Positions 46,814 to 54,495 of a stretch of 54,495 nucleotides of DNA are shown one piece after another. The notes under the pieces were generated by a model that saw only the letters and a program-made list of their open reading frames with translations, ran no database searches and was not told the origin of the DNA. Numbering within the stretch: position 1 is the stretch's first letter; every line of letters starts with the position of its first letter. The DNA lies in contig JANXSF010000016.1 in assembly GCA_025352795.1 (NCBI GenBank), forward strand, positions 1-54,495, given 5' to 3'. The position numbers and the translations under genes were made by a program. The stretch comes from Acidobacteriota bacterium (lineage in GTDB: Bacteria; Acidobacteriota; Terriglobia; Bryobacterales; Bryobacteraceae).

Positions 46814-47479
46814 ATGGAAATGGTTTCCTCCGTTCTTGAATTCATTTTCAAGACCCTTACCACGCCTGAGAAACTGATTGAGTTTCTCGCCACCGTGATG
46901 ACGGGTTGGTATGGCTACGCCTTACTTTTCGGAATTGTATTTGCGGAAACAGGCCTGTTAGTGGGGTTTTTCCTCCCTGGCGATTCTTTGTTATTCACGG
47001 TTGGGGTGGTGGCTGGTGCAGGGCATCTGGATGTTGTTGCGATCATTGTTTTGCTGATAATAGCTGCTATTGTTGGCGATGGTGTGGGTTATCTGCTTGG
47101 TCGTAATGCTGGTCCGCTGGTTTTCAGCAGGCCAGATTCGCGCTGGTTCAAGAAGGAATATCTGGACCAAACTCGCAAATTTTACGAAAAACATGGCGGG
47201 AAAACCATCATTTATGCACGTTTTGTACCCATAATTCGCACTTTTGCACCCTTTGTAGCGGGTGTTGGGAACATGAGTTACAGCCGATTTCTCTCCTTCA
47301 ACATCTTTGGCGGAATTGGCTGGGTGGTGCTGCTGACCATGATGGGATACTATCTAGGTGGCCATGATCTTGTCCGCAAGAACTTTGAAAAAGTGATTTT
47401 AGGGATTGTTCTGGTTTCCGTATTGCCGATCCTCATTGAGTTTTTTAAACATAGGAATCGCAGCAAAATCGCAGTGTGA
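46814..47479 (+). CDS. DedA family membrane protein
   Basis: A 221-residue DedA protein. Typical features: ETGLLVGFFLPGDSLLFTVG in the first membrane region (key acidic Glu and the FLPGDSLL motif), GDGVGYLLGRNAGP, then FYEKHGGKTIIYARFVPIIRTFAPFVAGVGNM with the essential Arg residues. DedA proteins support proton-motive-force-linked lipid carrier recycling (undecaprenyl phosphate or phosphatidylethanolamine flipping). It starts one base after the PpiD-like stop, so the two are co-expressed. A more distant relative is at 4565-5155. Confidence 0.93.
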   Translation: MEMVSSVLEFIFKTLTTPEKLIEFLATVMTGWYGYALLFGIVFAETGLLVGFFLPGDSLLFTVGVVAGAGHLDVVAIIVLLIIAAIVGDGVGYLLGRNAGPLVFSRPDSRWFKKEYLDQTRKFYEKHGGKTIIYARFVPIIRTFAPFVAGVGNMSYSRFLSFNIFGGIGWVVLLTMMGYYLGGHDLVRKNFEKVILGIVLVSVLPILIEFFKHRNRSKIAV

Positions 47480-47506
47480 AATTTATGGTGGCAGAAGTTC
47501 AAGGCT

Positions 47507-48778
47507 ATGCGTATTGATCTGCTGATTCTGATTCTTGCCTTTGCCAGCGTCGCTACTGGCCAGAGCCCGCACGCCGATTTCCCTCCTCCCTTGCTTGGAC
47601 CGCCCATTGATGCCAATGCGCTGAATGATCCAATCACGCAAATGGTTCGCAGAATTGAGCAAGGCAAAACAACTCTGGAATTTCACCCCGATTTCGGTTT
47701 TCTTCCGGCCATCCTGCGCGAACTGCATATTCCCGTTTCTTCGCAAATGCTGGTTTTTTCAAAGACCAGCTTGCAGCACAAATACATTAACCCGCAGACC
47801 CCGCGGGCGATTTTTTTCAACGACAACACCTATGCTGGATTCGTGCCCGATGGCTCGTTAATGGAGCTCTCCGCTGTTGATCCAAAGCGTGGGGCAGTGT
47901 TCTACATTATTGACCAAAGCAAGGGTTCCAGACCGCATTTGGTGAAGAACGAAGATTGTGTGCAATGCCATGCTACGCCTGCAACTCTGGGCGTTCCAGG
48001 ACATCTTGTCCGGTCTGTATTCACCCGACCCGATGGCACTATTGCTACCAGAGCGCGTAGCTTTTTGACCGATCATCGCAGTCAGTTGGAGGACCGTTGG
48101 GGTGGCTGGTATGTTTCCGGTTCACTTGCAAACAATCTGCACATGGGCAACGCGCTTTTGCGTGAAGCTGATGATCCAGCCATGTTTGATCGTAAGCCTG
48201 GGTCGCAATTAAAGAACCTTGTCAACCATTTCCACTCAGATCGTTATCTGACGCCAGATAGCGATGTTGTGGCGCTGATGGTGCTGGAACATCAAGTGCG
48301 CTTGCACAATCTGCTAGGCCGTCTGCAATATGATTCGAATCAAGACCCGGAGTATCTGCAGCACGTCGAAGCTTCTCCGTTGGCTGCAGAAATAGAAGAG
48401 CTGTTACGCTATCTGTTATTTATTGATGAGGCTCCGCTGAAAGGGCCCATCTTAGGCTCAACAAAGTTTGCTGTCGAATTTGAAAAGCTCGGCCCCAGGG
48501 ATTCTAAAGGCCGTTCGCTTCGACAGTTCGACCTGCGCACTCGGATGTTCCGCTATCCGTGTAGCTACCTGATTTACTCCGACGCGCTGGCTGCAATTCC
48601 CAAGCCAGTGAAGCAGCATCTGTACGCCCGCTTGGCTGAAATACTTTCGGGCAAGGATCATACTGCCGATTATGCAAAGGTAACGTCGGCAGATCGGCAA
48701 GCGATTGCGGACATTCTGCTGAACACGAATTCAGAGTTTGCGACTGCCTGGCGACAGGCTACTTCTTTGCGCCGATAG
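47507..48778 (+). CDS. Exported mono-haem cytochrome c-like protein
   Basis: A 423-residue protein with a signal peptide (LLILILAFASVATGQ) and one haem c attachment motif, CVQCH at 151-155, preceded by HLVKNED. The rest is not a typical small cytochrome; conserved-looking segments include HKYINPQTPRAIFFNDNTYAGFVPDG and RSFLTDHRSQLEDRWGGWYVSG. Similar long one-haem proteins occur in Acidobacteriota and Planctomycetota without known function. It starts 27 bp after the DedA stop and its end overlaps the convergent PQQ-propeller gene by 20 bp. A periplasmic electron-transfer role is inferred. Confidence 0.72.
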   Translation: MRIDLLILILAFASVATGQSPHADFPPPLLGPPIDANALNDPITQMVRRIEQGKTTLEFHPDFGFLPAILRELHIPVSSQMLVFSKTSLQHKYINPQTPRAIFFNDNTYAGFVPDGSLMELSAVDPKRGAVFYIIDQSKGSRPHLVKNEDCVQCHATPATLGVPGHLVRSVFTRPDGTIATRARSFLTDHRSQLEDRWGGWYVSGSLANNLHMGNALLREADDPAMFDRKPGSQLKNLVNHFHSDRYLTPDSDVVALMVLEHQVRLHNLLGRLQYDSNQDPEYLQHVEASPLAAEIEELLRYLLFIDEAPLKGPILGSTKFAVEFEKLGPRDSKGRSLRQFDLRTRMFRYPCSYLIYSDALAAIPKPVKQHLYARLAEILSGKDHTADYAKVTSADRQAIADILLNTNSEFATAWRQATSLRR

Positions 48779-50099
48779 CGAAAATATTGTTGCGTCCACG
48801 GAAGTACAGAACCCCGTCGGCGATGGCTGGAGATGCCATTACAGTTTCACCTAAATCGTTTTCACCCAGCAGTTGATACTCACGCCCAAGCGCCAAAACA
48901 TAGGTATGTCCTTCTTCATTGGTGACGTATAACTTGCCGTCAGCGGACACTGCAGAACTGCTGAAGCCAGACGTCCCGCTCCCCAAACGTTTTTGAAAAA
49001 GCCGCTCTCCCGTGGCCAATTGATAGGCGCTGAACACGCCGCTATCCAAGCAGAAGTAGCCAATGCCATTGTGCAGCAAGGGCGTCTGCATATAGTTTCC
49101 GGCTTTTTCCTGCTTCCATACAACGCTTGGACTTTCAGGTGTGATCGTTCCTACGGCATCGGTCTTGAGCGCGAAAATGGGACGGTCGGAACCATGGGCG
49201 CTGGTAAGCAAAATCATGCCGTTGCCAATCACCGGCGTGGGAACTGGGATATCGCCACCGCCCTTCAGCGTCCACAATTGCTTGCCAGTCTTCAAATCGT
49301 ATCCGCCGGTTTGCTTCCATCCATTCACAACTACTTGTTGCCCGTTCGCTCCGTTCGCAGTGTAGGGTGCAATGGCAGGGCTCCCGAACGTTGGCACATC
49401 TTGTCGACTGGTACGCCAAAGCTGCTTGCCTGTCTGCACGTCAAATGCTGCCAGGAACGAATCTTTCTGCACATCAGCCAGGATCAACACCATGCCATCG
49501 TGAATGATGGGCGACGTGGCATAGCCCCATTGCGCACTGGGCACTTGATAGAACCCGGCGTCCAACACGCCCAGATCTTTCTGCCACAAAAGCTTGCCGC
49601 TGAAATCGTAAGCGTACAAGCCTTCCGATCCGAATGAGACCACCAGCACTTTCCCATCGGTAGCCGGAGTGGGGTTGGCATGAGTGGACTTGGTATGCCG
49701 CTTGATCTTCGGTTGACCACTGAACGCTGTCCGTTTCCAGAGCAATTTGCCACTTTTACGATCCAGACACAGCACGTCGAAACTTTGTTTACCTTCCCCT
49801 TCGACGGGCTGAATGTCGCCATACAGCCCCACTTTCAACGATGCTTCACCGTTTGCTGAAACGGCAGTTGTAAGGAAAATACGATCTCCCCAAATCACTG
49901 GGCTAGAATGTCCCAAGCCGGGAACGGGCGTTTTCCATAAAACATTTTCGCCAGATTCGCCATTCCACTTTTCAAGTGTTGTTCCATTGCCAACGCCGCT
50001 GGCTGCTGGACCACGGAATTGAGGCCAATTATTATCGGCGGCCAGGGCGGGGAAGATAGCAATCGTGAACAGGAGGGGAGTTAAGGATAAGTTGGGCAC
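48759..50099 (-). CDS. PQQ-like beta-propeller protein
   Basis: A 446-residue secreted protein with signal peptide (LLFTIAIFPALAADN). It starts with NWPQFRGPAASGV, the usual opening of WPQFRG-type propellers. Repeats of the form G.ll.LW....G appear, for example SGKLLWKRTAF, SGKLLWQKDLG, TGKQLWRTSR and TGKQLWTLKGG, giving seven or eight blades. The calcium/PQQ ligands of true quinoprotein dehydrogenases are not evident, so enzymatic activity is doubtful; a sensor or scaffold is possible. Six bases separate it from the upstream S41 protease gene on the same strand. Confidence 0.88.
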   Translation of the reverse strand: MPNLSLTPLLFTIAIFPALAADNNWPQFRGPAASGVGNGTTLEKWNGESGENVLWKTPVPGLGHSSPVIWGDRIFLTTAVSANGEASLKVGLYGDIQPVEGEGKQSFDVLCLDRKSGKLLWKRTAFSGQPKIKRHTKSTHANPTPATDGKVLVVSFGSEGLYAYDFSGKLLWQKDLGVLDAGFYQVPSAQWGYATSPIIHDGMVLILADVQKDSFLAAFDVQTGKQLWRTSRQDVPTFGSPAIAPYTANGANGQQVVVNGWKQTGGYDLKTGKQLWTLKGGGDIPVPTPVIGNGMILLTSAHGSDRPIFALKTDAVGTITPESPSVVWKQEKAGNYMQTPLLHNGIGYFCLDSGVFSAYQLATGERLFQKRLGSGTSGFSSSAVSADGKLYVTNEEGHTYVLALGREYQLLGENDLGETVMASPAIADGVLYFRGRNNIFAIGAKK

Positions 50100-50105
50100 A
50101 ACTCA

Positions 50106-51554
50106 TTATTCCAATTTCATGGCTCGAAGTGCAGCCAGGATAGCGGTGTCGCGTTCGGCTTCCACTTCATCGCCCTTTTCAACACCTAAAGATTGATTGA
50201 CAATTTCCTGTGTCAAACGGTGTCCAATCCAATCACTATCTTTTGACCAATCGCTCAAACCCGGTTGAATTTCGCGACCTGTCAGCCAAACTCGAAATCG
50301 ATCCAAGGTGATGGCGCTGACACGAAACTTATCGGCAACCACAGGCGCTGGGCGTTGCTTTAAAAACTCTGTGGCGTAGTTGGGAAATGAGCCGGTGGCA
50401 TCAAGCGCCATGCGCAGACGGGTCATGCCTTCGGGCTGCACTTCAATGTCGGGTTGAATGCCTCCGCCACCCTTTACGAGTCGACCGGCATCGGTCTTAT
50501 AATCACCACCCGTGGAAGCTGTGGTTTGTTCAATCGCCGAACCCGTAAGCACCTTTTGAATGGAACGGCCGCTAGGAGTGTAGTAGTAAGCGGTGGTCAG
50601 TGCGATTCCAGTTTGTTGCGACAAAGGGAACACATTCTGCACCAGACCTTTTCCGTAACTGGTCTCACCAATCACAGTGCCCCGATCATGATCCTGTACC
50701 GCACCTGCGACGATTTCTGATGAACTGGCGCTCTTGGCGTTGATCAAAATGCTGACGGCAAAGGTATAGGGAACATTGCCATTGGGCACGTTCATTTCCT
50801 GATCGGCCACTTTGCGACCCTTGGCTGAAAGCACTTTTTGTTCAGCATTCAAAAACAGAGAAGCGGTTTTGATGGCCTCTTGCAAAACGCCGCCAGGATT
50901 GTTGCGGAGGTCCAGCACTAAGCCTTTCAACTTGACCCCGCCGAGCTTTTCAATCGCGTCGTGAATCAGCTTGCCGGTATCCTCATCGAAACTTCCTACG
51001 CGAACATAACCCACGCCTGGGCGCAATAAGAAAGCGCGCTCCACGGACGGTGCTTGCATTTCCTGCGGCGTCAGGGTGAAGTCGAGTAAACGCGCGTTCC
51101 CTGGTCGTCGCACAACTAATTGAGCCGGACTTTGTTTCGATTGGCTCAGCACTTGCACCAACTGATCCATATCCAGGTAGTCCAGACGAATATTGTTGAT
51201 GGCCAGAATTTCATCACCAGCAGAAATGCCGCTACGGCCAGAAGGGCTGCCTGGTTGGGTTTGCAGAACAATCACCCGTCCGGGCAGCACACTTACCACG
51301 CTGCCGAAACCCTTGCTGGTAGATTTCTGCATCTGCTTCAACTGCTCAAACTGATCGGGATCAAAGAAGACGGAATGAGGGTCCAGCCTACGCATGGCAC
51401 CCGGAAGCACACCTTCATAGAAGGCTTTCTTCGGGTCAATGGGGTCAGCAGCTTCGCGCTCCACGGTGGCGTAGACGTCAATGAAAGTCTTCACTGAACG
51501 GGCAAGGGTCTCTTCCTGGAAGAACGCGAGTAGGAGTGGGAGTGCGGCAAGCAT
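50106..51554 (-). CDS. S41 family C-terminal processing peptidase
   Basis: A 482-residue serine protease of the CtpA/Prc group. A short hydrophobic N-terminus (LAALPLLLAFF) probably exports it. The PDZ domain (about 75-150) contains GFGSVVSVLPGRVIVLQT and PSGRSGISAGDEILAINN. The catalytic domain has LVLDLRNNPGGVLQ, the Ser cluster KSASSSEIVAGA (275-279) and Lys302 in GETSYGKGLVQ. Such enzymes trim or degrade periplasmic proteins and cell-wall hydrolases. It lies three bases after ddl on the same strand, consistent with an envelope-related transcription unit. Confidence 0.93.
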   Translation of the reverse strand: MLAALPLLLAFFQEETLARSVKTFIDVYATVEREAADPIDPKKAFYEGVLPGAMRRLDPHSVFFDPDQFEQLKQMQKSTSKGFGSVVSVLPGRVIVLQTQPGSPSGRSGISAGDEILAINNIRLDYLDMDQLVQVLSQSKQSPAQLVVRRPGNARLLDFTLTPQEMQAPSVERAFLLRPGVGYVRVGSFDEDTGKLIHDAIEKLGGVKLKGLVLDLRNNPGGVLQEAIKTASLFLNAEQKVLSAKGRKVADQEMNVPNGNVPYTFAVSILINAKSASSSEIVAGAVQDHDRGTVIGETSYGKGLVQNVFPLSQQTGIALTTAYYYTPSGRSIQKVLTGSAIEQTTASTGGDYKTDAGRLVKGGGGIQPDIEVQPEGMTRLRMALDATGSFPNYATEFLKQRPAPVVADKFRVSAITLDRFRVWLTGREIQPGLSDWSKDSDWIGHRLTQEIVNQSLGVEKGDEVEAERDTAILAALRAMKLE

Positions 51555-51557
51555 GAA

Positions 51558-52535
51558 TTATTTTGTGTACTTCGTGGCTTTCTTTGACTGGTCACGTTCC
51601 ATGGCAAGCGCGATCAACCGGTCTACTAATTCGGTGATGGGCAACCCCATGTTGCCCCACATTTTGGGATACATGCTGATAGACGTAAAGCCAGGGATTG
51701 TGTTTACTTCATTGACATATAATTTTCCGCTGGTTTCTTCAAGTAAGAAATCCACCCGTGCCATGCCTTCGCAACCCAGCGCCTGATAAGCCTTCACGGC
51801 CATGGTGCGAAGCTCTTCGGTCTTCGCATCGCCAATGGGTGCAGGCAGTACAATGCGCGCCTTATCCAATAAATATTTATCTTCGTAATCGTAGAAATCG
51901 CGCGATGGAATGATTTGGCAAGGGATGGCGGCTTGGGGCGAATCGTTACCCAGCACTGCTGTTTCCAGTTCCAAGCCGATGATGCCGCGTTCCACAATCA
52001 CCTTGCGATCATACTGTGCAGCATCCACTAACCCAGCCCGCAGTTCCGCTTCATTGCGAACTTTGGTAATGCCAACTGAAGATCCCAAATTGGCGGGCTT
52101 GACGAACATGGGAAAGGGTAATTGTTCCAGCGCTGGTTTGGGGTCAAGGTTCTCGCGAAAGATAGTAACATACTCAGCAGTGGCCACTCCATGACCAACC
52201 AGGACGCGCTTTGCCATCTCTTTATCCATTGCCAGTGACGACGCCAACACGCCACAGCCGACATAGGGAAGTCCGGCCATTTCAAACAAACCCTGAATGG
52301 TTCCATCTTCCCCAAACGTTCCGTGAAGCACTGGAAACACCACGTCGATTTCCGGATTGCCGTATGGTTCGGGAACAATCGGCCGGGGCTTCCAGCGGCC
52401 CTCCTTATCAATGAAATAATGCAGAACTTTGTATCGTTCAGGGTCCAGCGATTTGATGACTGTTTCTGCGGAGCGCAATGAAATCTCATGTTCCCCGCTA
52501 CGTCCGCCATACACTACTGCTACGCGTAATTTCAC
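51558..52535 (-). CDS. ddl: D-alanine--D-alanine ligase
   Basis: A 325-residue ATP-grasp enzyme that makes D-Ala-D-Ala for peptidoglycan. N-terminal VAVVYGGRSGEHEISLRSAETV, central PLPMFVKPANLGSSVGITKV-like loop (here PFPMFVKPANLGSSVG), and C-terminal GMARVDFLLEETSGKLYVNEVNTIPGFTSISMYPKMW (key part NEVNTIPGFT) are all typical. The YxxK/substrate loop has YDYEDKYL, associated with the D-Ala rather than D-Lac type (D-Ala-D-Lac ligases lack the Tyr). The start overlaps the arginase stop as ATGA. Confidence 0.96.
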   Translation of the reverse strand: MKLRVAVVYGGRSGEHEISLRSAETVIKSLDPERYKVLHYFIDKEGRWKPRPIVPEPYGNPEIDVVFPVLHGTFGEDGTIQGLFEMAGLPYVGCGVLASSLAMDKEMAKRVLVGHGVATAEYVTIFRENLDPKPALEQLPFPMFVKPANLGSSVGITKVRNEAELRAGLVDAAQYDRKVIVERGIIGLELETAVLGNDSPQAAIPCQIIPSRDFYDYEDKYLLDKARIVLPAPIGDAKTEELRTMAVKAYQALGCEGMARVDFLLEETSGKLYVNEVNTIPGFTSISMYPKMWGNMGLPITELVDRLIALAMERDQSKKATKYTK

Positions 52536-53446
52536 AAAATCCTCTTTCCTAAAGCTGAAGTAACCAGTTCGACGGCCAATAGAGCCGTCCGGTTCCGTTC
52601 ATCCAATACTGGATTCACTTCTACTATTTCAAGGGAAACTAAACTTCCGGAATCGCCAGCAACTTCCATGGCCAAGTGCGCTTCCCGATAACTGAGCCCA
52701 CCACGGACGGGCGTTCCCACACCAGGAGCTTCACTGGGATCAAGCGAATCCATGTCGAACGAAAGATGAATACCTGCCGTCCCTTCGCTGGCGTAAGCGA
52801 TGGCATCCTTCATAACTGCGGTCATGCCACGTTCATCAATATCGCGCATGGTGAAAGTGCGCATGCCGCTCCGTTTCACTTGCGGACGTTCGTGGATGTC
52901 TACATCGCGGATGCCCACCAGCACAGTGTTTTTAGGGTTCACCATTGGCACCACGCCAGAAAGTTTAGTCAATGAATTTGGGCCCATTCCTAAAATGGAA
53001 GCCAGCGGCATACCGTGAACATTGCCCGATGGCGACGTTGCCGGAGTGTTCATATCGGCATGGGCATCCACCCAAATCAGGCCTAACTTAGCGTTCTTAG
53101 AACGCATGTGAACAGCCATGCCAGCCACTGTTCCAGCGCCAATGGAATGATCGCCACCAAGTATGACTGGAAATTTCTTCTGTCCAGCAATGGTTGCTAC
53201 CTGATCTCGCAAACGTTCGCAGGTGGCGGTGATTTCGGCTAAGAATCGAGCGCGCTTGGACCCTTCGCGCGAGTTCTCTGGAAGCTGAACAGCCACGTTG
53301 CCGCAGTCTTCTACTTTGTAACCAAGTTCGATGAGCCGAAATTGAATGCCAGCAACACGGATCGCCGATGGACCCATATCGACACCACGACGCCCAGCAC
53401 CAAGGTCCATTGGTACGCCGAGGATGGCTATGGTGGAAGCTTTCAT
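52532..53446 (-). CDS. rocF: Arginase
   Basis: A 304-residue ureohydrolase that splits arginine to ornithine and urea with two Mn ions. Metal ligands are visible: His100 in LGGDHSIGAGT, Asp127/His129/Asp131 in WVDAHADMNTP, and Asp231/Asp233 in SFDMDSLDP. The substrate loop SPSGNVHGMPLA and the length match RocF-type arginases rather than agmatinases. Its start is nine bases after the orphan VapB stop, and its end overlaps ddl. The location between an antitoxin and a cell-wall gene is unusual but may be fortuitous. Confidence 0.94.
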   Translation of the reverse strand: MKASTIAILGVPMDLGAGRRGVDMGPSAIRVAGIQFRLIELGYKVEDCGNVAVQLPENSREGSKRARFLAEITATCERLRDQVATIAGQKKFPVILGGDHSIGAGTVAGMAVHMRSKNAKLGLIWVDAHADMNTPATSPSGNVHGMPLASILGMGPNSLTKLSGVVPMVNPKNTVLVGIRDVDIHERPQVKRSGMRTFTMRDIDERGMTAVMKDAIAYASEGTAGIHLSFDMDSLDPSEAPGVGTPVRGGLSYREAHLAMEVAGDSGSLVSLEIVEVNPVLDERNRTALLAVELVTSALGKRIL

Positions 53447-53455
53447 GGGTGGAGG

Positions 53456-53707
53456 TTAAGCGGGAAGGCCATCTTGTCCATAGCCAATGATTTCTTCATC
53501 GGTGCGCGGATCACGTTTTGGAATTAGTCGCAGCCGTTCCCAAATTTTTTCCATTCCCATCAACGGATCTTCGTTTTGAAAGCATTTCGCCCGTTCGCGA
53601 AGCAAGCGCTCCTGAATAGCTTTCTTGACTGCTTCAGCGTGGGTTTCTCCTGTGAGGGCCTGCAATTCGAGCAAGGCGCGGGAGGTTTCTTCACTGGAAA
53701 AAGGCAT
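53456..53707 (-). CDS. VapB-type antitoxin, without adjacent toxin
   Basis: An 83-residue protein of the Rv0623/PSK-type VapB family: ALTGETHAEAVKKAIQERLLRERA is the ribbon-helix-helix-like core, and DPRTDEEIIGYGQDGLPA is the typical C-terminal toxin-binding tail. In complete modules a VapC gene follows immediately; here arginase does. No PIN-domain frame exists between 53456 and 53446. The antitoxin looks intact, so it may act on a distant toxin or be a relic. The gene just upstream is the frameshifted DUF5615 toxin, a different PIN-like family with its own partner. Confidence 0.82.
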   Translation of the reverse strand: MPFSSEETSRALLELQALTGETHAEAVKKAIQERLLRERAKCFQNEDPLMGMEKIWERLRLIPKRDPRTDEEIIGYGQDGLPA

Positions 53708-53766
53708 AGTATTAGTTTAACCTGCCATGTCAAATTCCTATGGTTAAGAACGTAATGAAATGAAAC

Positions 53767-54083
53767 TTACAGATACTCAACTTTGTTAGCCATTTCATTG
53801 CCCGACAGCAAATCAAAATCAAAATCAAACTGCGAGTCATCGCTCCAACCTTGCCGACAGTATGCGTGAGGTGGTGAGACATTCCCTTTGCATGATGCCT
53901 CAGAAAATCAGCATCCTGCGTTACTATAACTCGTTCTGCTGAAGCAGCAAAAACAAACTGAGTTTCGTCATCAGCCCCGGCCAAACCGCACTCAGCAAAG
54001 GTGGTCACATCGATACCATGTCTGCGCAATGCAACCGCGATGCTACCCGAGATATGCTTATCCAAATGGAACCGGACTGACAC
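53767..54083 (-). pseudogene. DUF5615 PIN-like toxin gene with -1 frameshift
   Basis: The gene starts GTG at 54083, four bases after the DUF433 partner. The first part is a normal DUF5615 PIN-like protein: FHLDKHISGSIAVALRRHGIDVTTFAECGLAGADDE and VIVTQDADFLRHHAKGMSHH. Near 53868-53875 the family sequence moves to the -1 frame, where AYCRQGWSDDSQF and NEMANKVEYL continue the family pattern and end at TAA 53767-53769. In the unshifted frame the reading runs to 53730 with unrelated residues (MTRSLILILICCRAMKW...). One deleted base, a sequencing error or programmed slippage could explain this; no slippery heptamer is seen at the site. A natural knockout is the simplest view. Confidence 0.78.
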
Positions 54084-54086
54084 CTT

Positions 54087-54392
54087 TTAGGATGCTTCTT
54101 CCAATGCACGAAGCCGCAACTTGGCTTCGATCAAGGAAGGGTGTTTCTCACGCATCTGCTCGGCAAAAGCGTTCTCAACTCGCATTTCTTCTCGGATCTC
54201 ATCCATATGATCGAAGTAATAGCTGAGTGCTGCGTGGACGTCGCCCAATGTTATGGAAGGGAAATGGGAGACAATTTCATCTGGAGTCATGCCTTGATGC
54301 TCAGAGAAGACAACCACGTCGAGCACACGAATGCGATGGCCAGCAATCCGTGCCCTTGTCGGAGCAAAGTAGAAAGATCCTATTCCCGGCAA
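54087..54392 (-). CDS. DUF433 antitoxin-like protein, altered N-terminus
   Basis: A 101-residue protein with a full DUF433 domain: RARIAGHRIRVLDVVVF, GMTPDEIVSHFPSITLGDVHAALSYYFDHMDEI. DUF433 proteins are helix-turn-helix-like antitoxins paired with DUF5615 toxins, as here. The start is TTG at 54392, and the first 12 or so residues (MPGIGSFYFAPT) are encoded by the tandem repeat at 54364-54407 instead of the usual family N-terminus. This suggests an insertion replaced the native start, leaving the DNA-binding part intact. Expression may now depend on the element. Confidence 0.78.
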   Translation of the reverse strand: MPGIGSFYFAPTRARIAGHRIRVLDVVVFSEHQGMTPDEIVSHFPSITLGDVHAALSYYFDHMDEIREEMRVENAFAEQMREKHPSLIEAKLRLRALEEAS

Positions 54393-54407
54393 AGTAGAAA
54401 GTTCCTA
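54364..54407. repeat. 25-base tandem repeat, possible mobile-element end
   Basis: GCAAAGTAGAAAGATCCTA (54364-54382) and GCAAAGTAGAAAGTTCCTA (54389-54407) are copies differing at one base, spaced 25 bases apart. Short multiple repeats of this kind are found at the ends of some insertion sequences, such as IS21-family elements. No transposase can be seen because the window ends 88 bases later. Confidence 0.55.
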
Positions 54408-54495
54408 ATTGAGGGGTTGAATCTCAACCCTCATGGTATGTTCGCACAGCAGCGCCGGGGTCGCGCCTGGCGTGGCTGCCCAAAGTCGAGGCGAG

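Noticed and set aside
54411-54495. Minus-strand frame entering from the right edge and ending at TAG before the tandem repeat
   Set aside because: Only about 28 codons, without motif; it may belong to a mobile element but cannot be assigned.

Overview
The window reads as an ordinary chromosomal segment of an Acidobacteriota-like bacterium, with accessory DNA at three places. The taxonomic hint is inference from gene families that often occur together in that phylum: an Oar-type TonB-dependent receptor with a carboxypeptidase-like plug, a secreted DUF1080 protein, a PQQ-type propeller, a secreted mono-haem protein, a MatC-type carrier and many short type II toxin-antitoxin loci. No rRNA is present, so the assignment is unproven. 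Genes are tightly packed; many same-strand neighbours share ATGA or TTGA stop/start overlaps, which I used to choose starts.

Layout. 0.1-2.7 kb: an FRG-domain protein, a Clp_N/DinB-like fusion and a divergent nucleoside phosphorylase. 2.7-9.6 kb: secreted thioredoxin-fold protein, citrate synthase, a DedA/VTT membrane protein with ligA, a lipid/diacylglycerol kinase, a YdjM-type membrane protein and a DUF1801 protein. 9.7-15 kb: catalytic subunit of a B12-dependent acyl-CoA mutase, then a regulatory cluster (sigma-54 activator without a receiver, receiver plus degenerate GGDEF protein, glycosyltransferase). 15.0-19.1 kb: an rlpA remnant, the large Oar-like receptor and an AbrB/PIN toxin-antitoxin pair. 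19.1-24.8 kb: the classical rimP-nusA-infB translation/transcription operon, closed by a strong bidirectional terminator. 24.8-27.5 kb: tadA-trmFO-xerC, all overlapping. 27.5-33 kb: a MacAB/Lol-like ABC export system (two permeases, adaptor, ATPase) interrupted by an antisense metallo-beta-lactamase-fold gene.

33-40.7 kb is a five-gene minus-strand operon, in transcription order: Tat-type TIM-barrel isomerase-like protein, APC amino-acid permease, class I aminotransferase, FAD/Fe-S D-2-hydroxyacid dehydrogenase, MatC-like carboxylate carrier. Together these suggest uptake of an amino acid, transamination and oxidation of 2-hydroxy/2-oxo acids. 41.2-44 kb is the most unusual part: an initiator tRNA gene whose 3' end is repeated about 0.93 kb downstream, bracketing a single DUF1080 gene. 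A gene-free stretch follows, ending in a pair of long palindromes immediately before a DUF4143-type ATPase. 44-54 kb: rsmI, a PpiD/SurA-like chaperone, a DedA protein, a secreted haem protein, a PQQ propeller, an S41 protease, ddl and arginase.

The right edge holds decaying accessory DNA: an orphan VapB-type antitoxin, a frameshifted DUF5615 toxin with its DUF433 partner, and a tandem repeat resembling a mobile-element end that supplies the partner's start codon. I found no CRISPR array, no complete insertion sequence and no clear defence island. The best candidates for undescribed biology are the tRNA-bracketed cassette and the palindrome-controlled ATPase beside it. Both are hypotheses from sequence alone.
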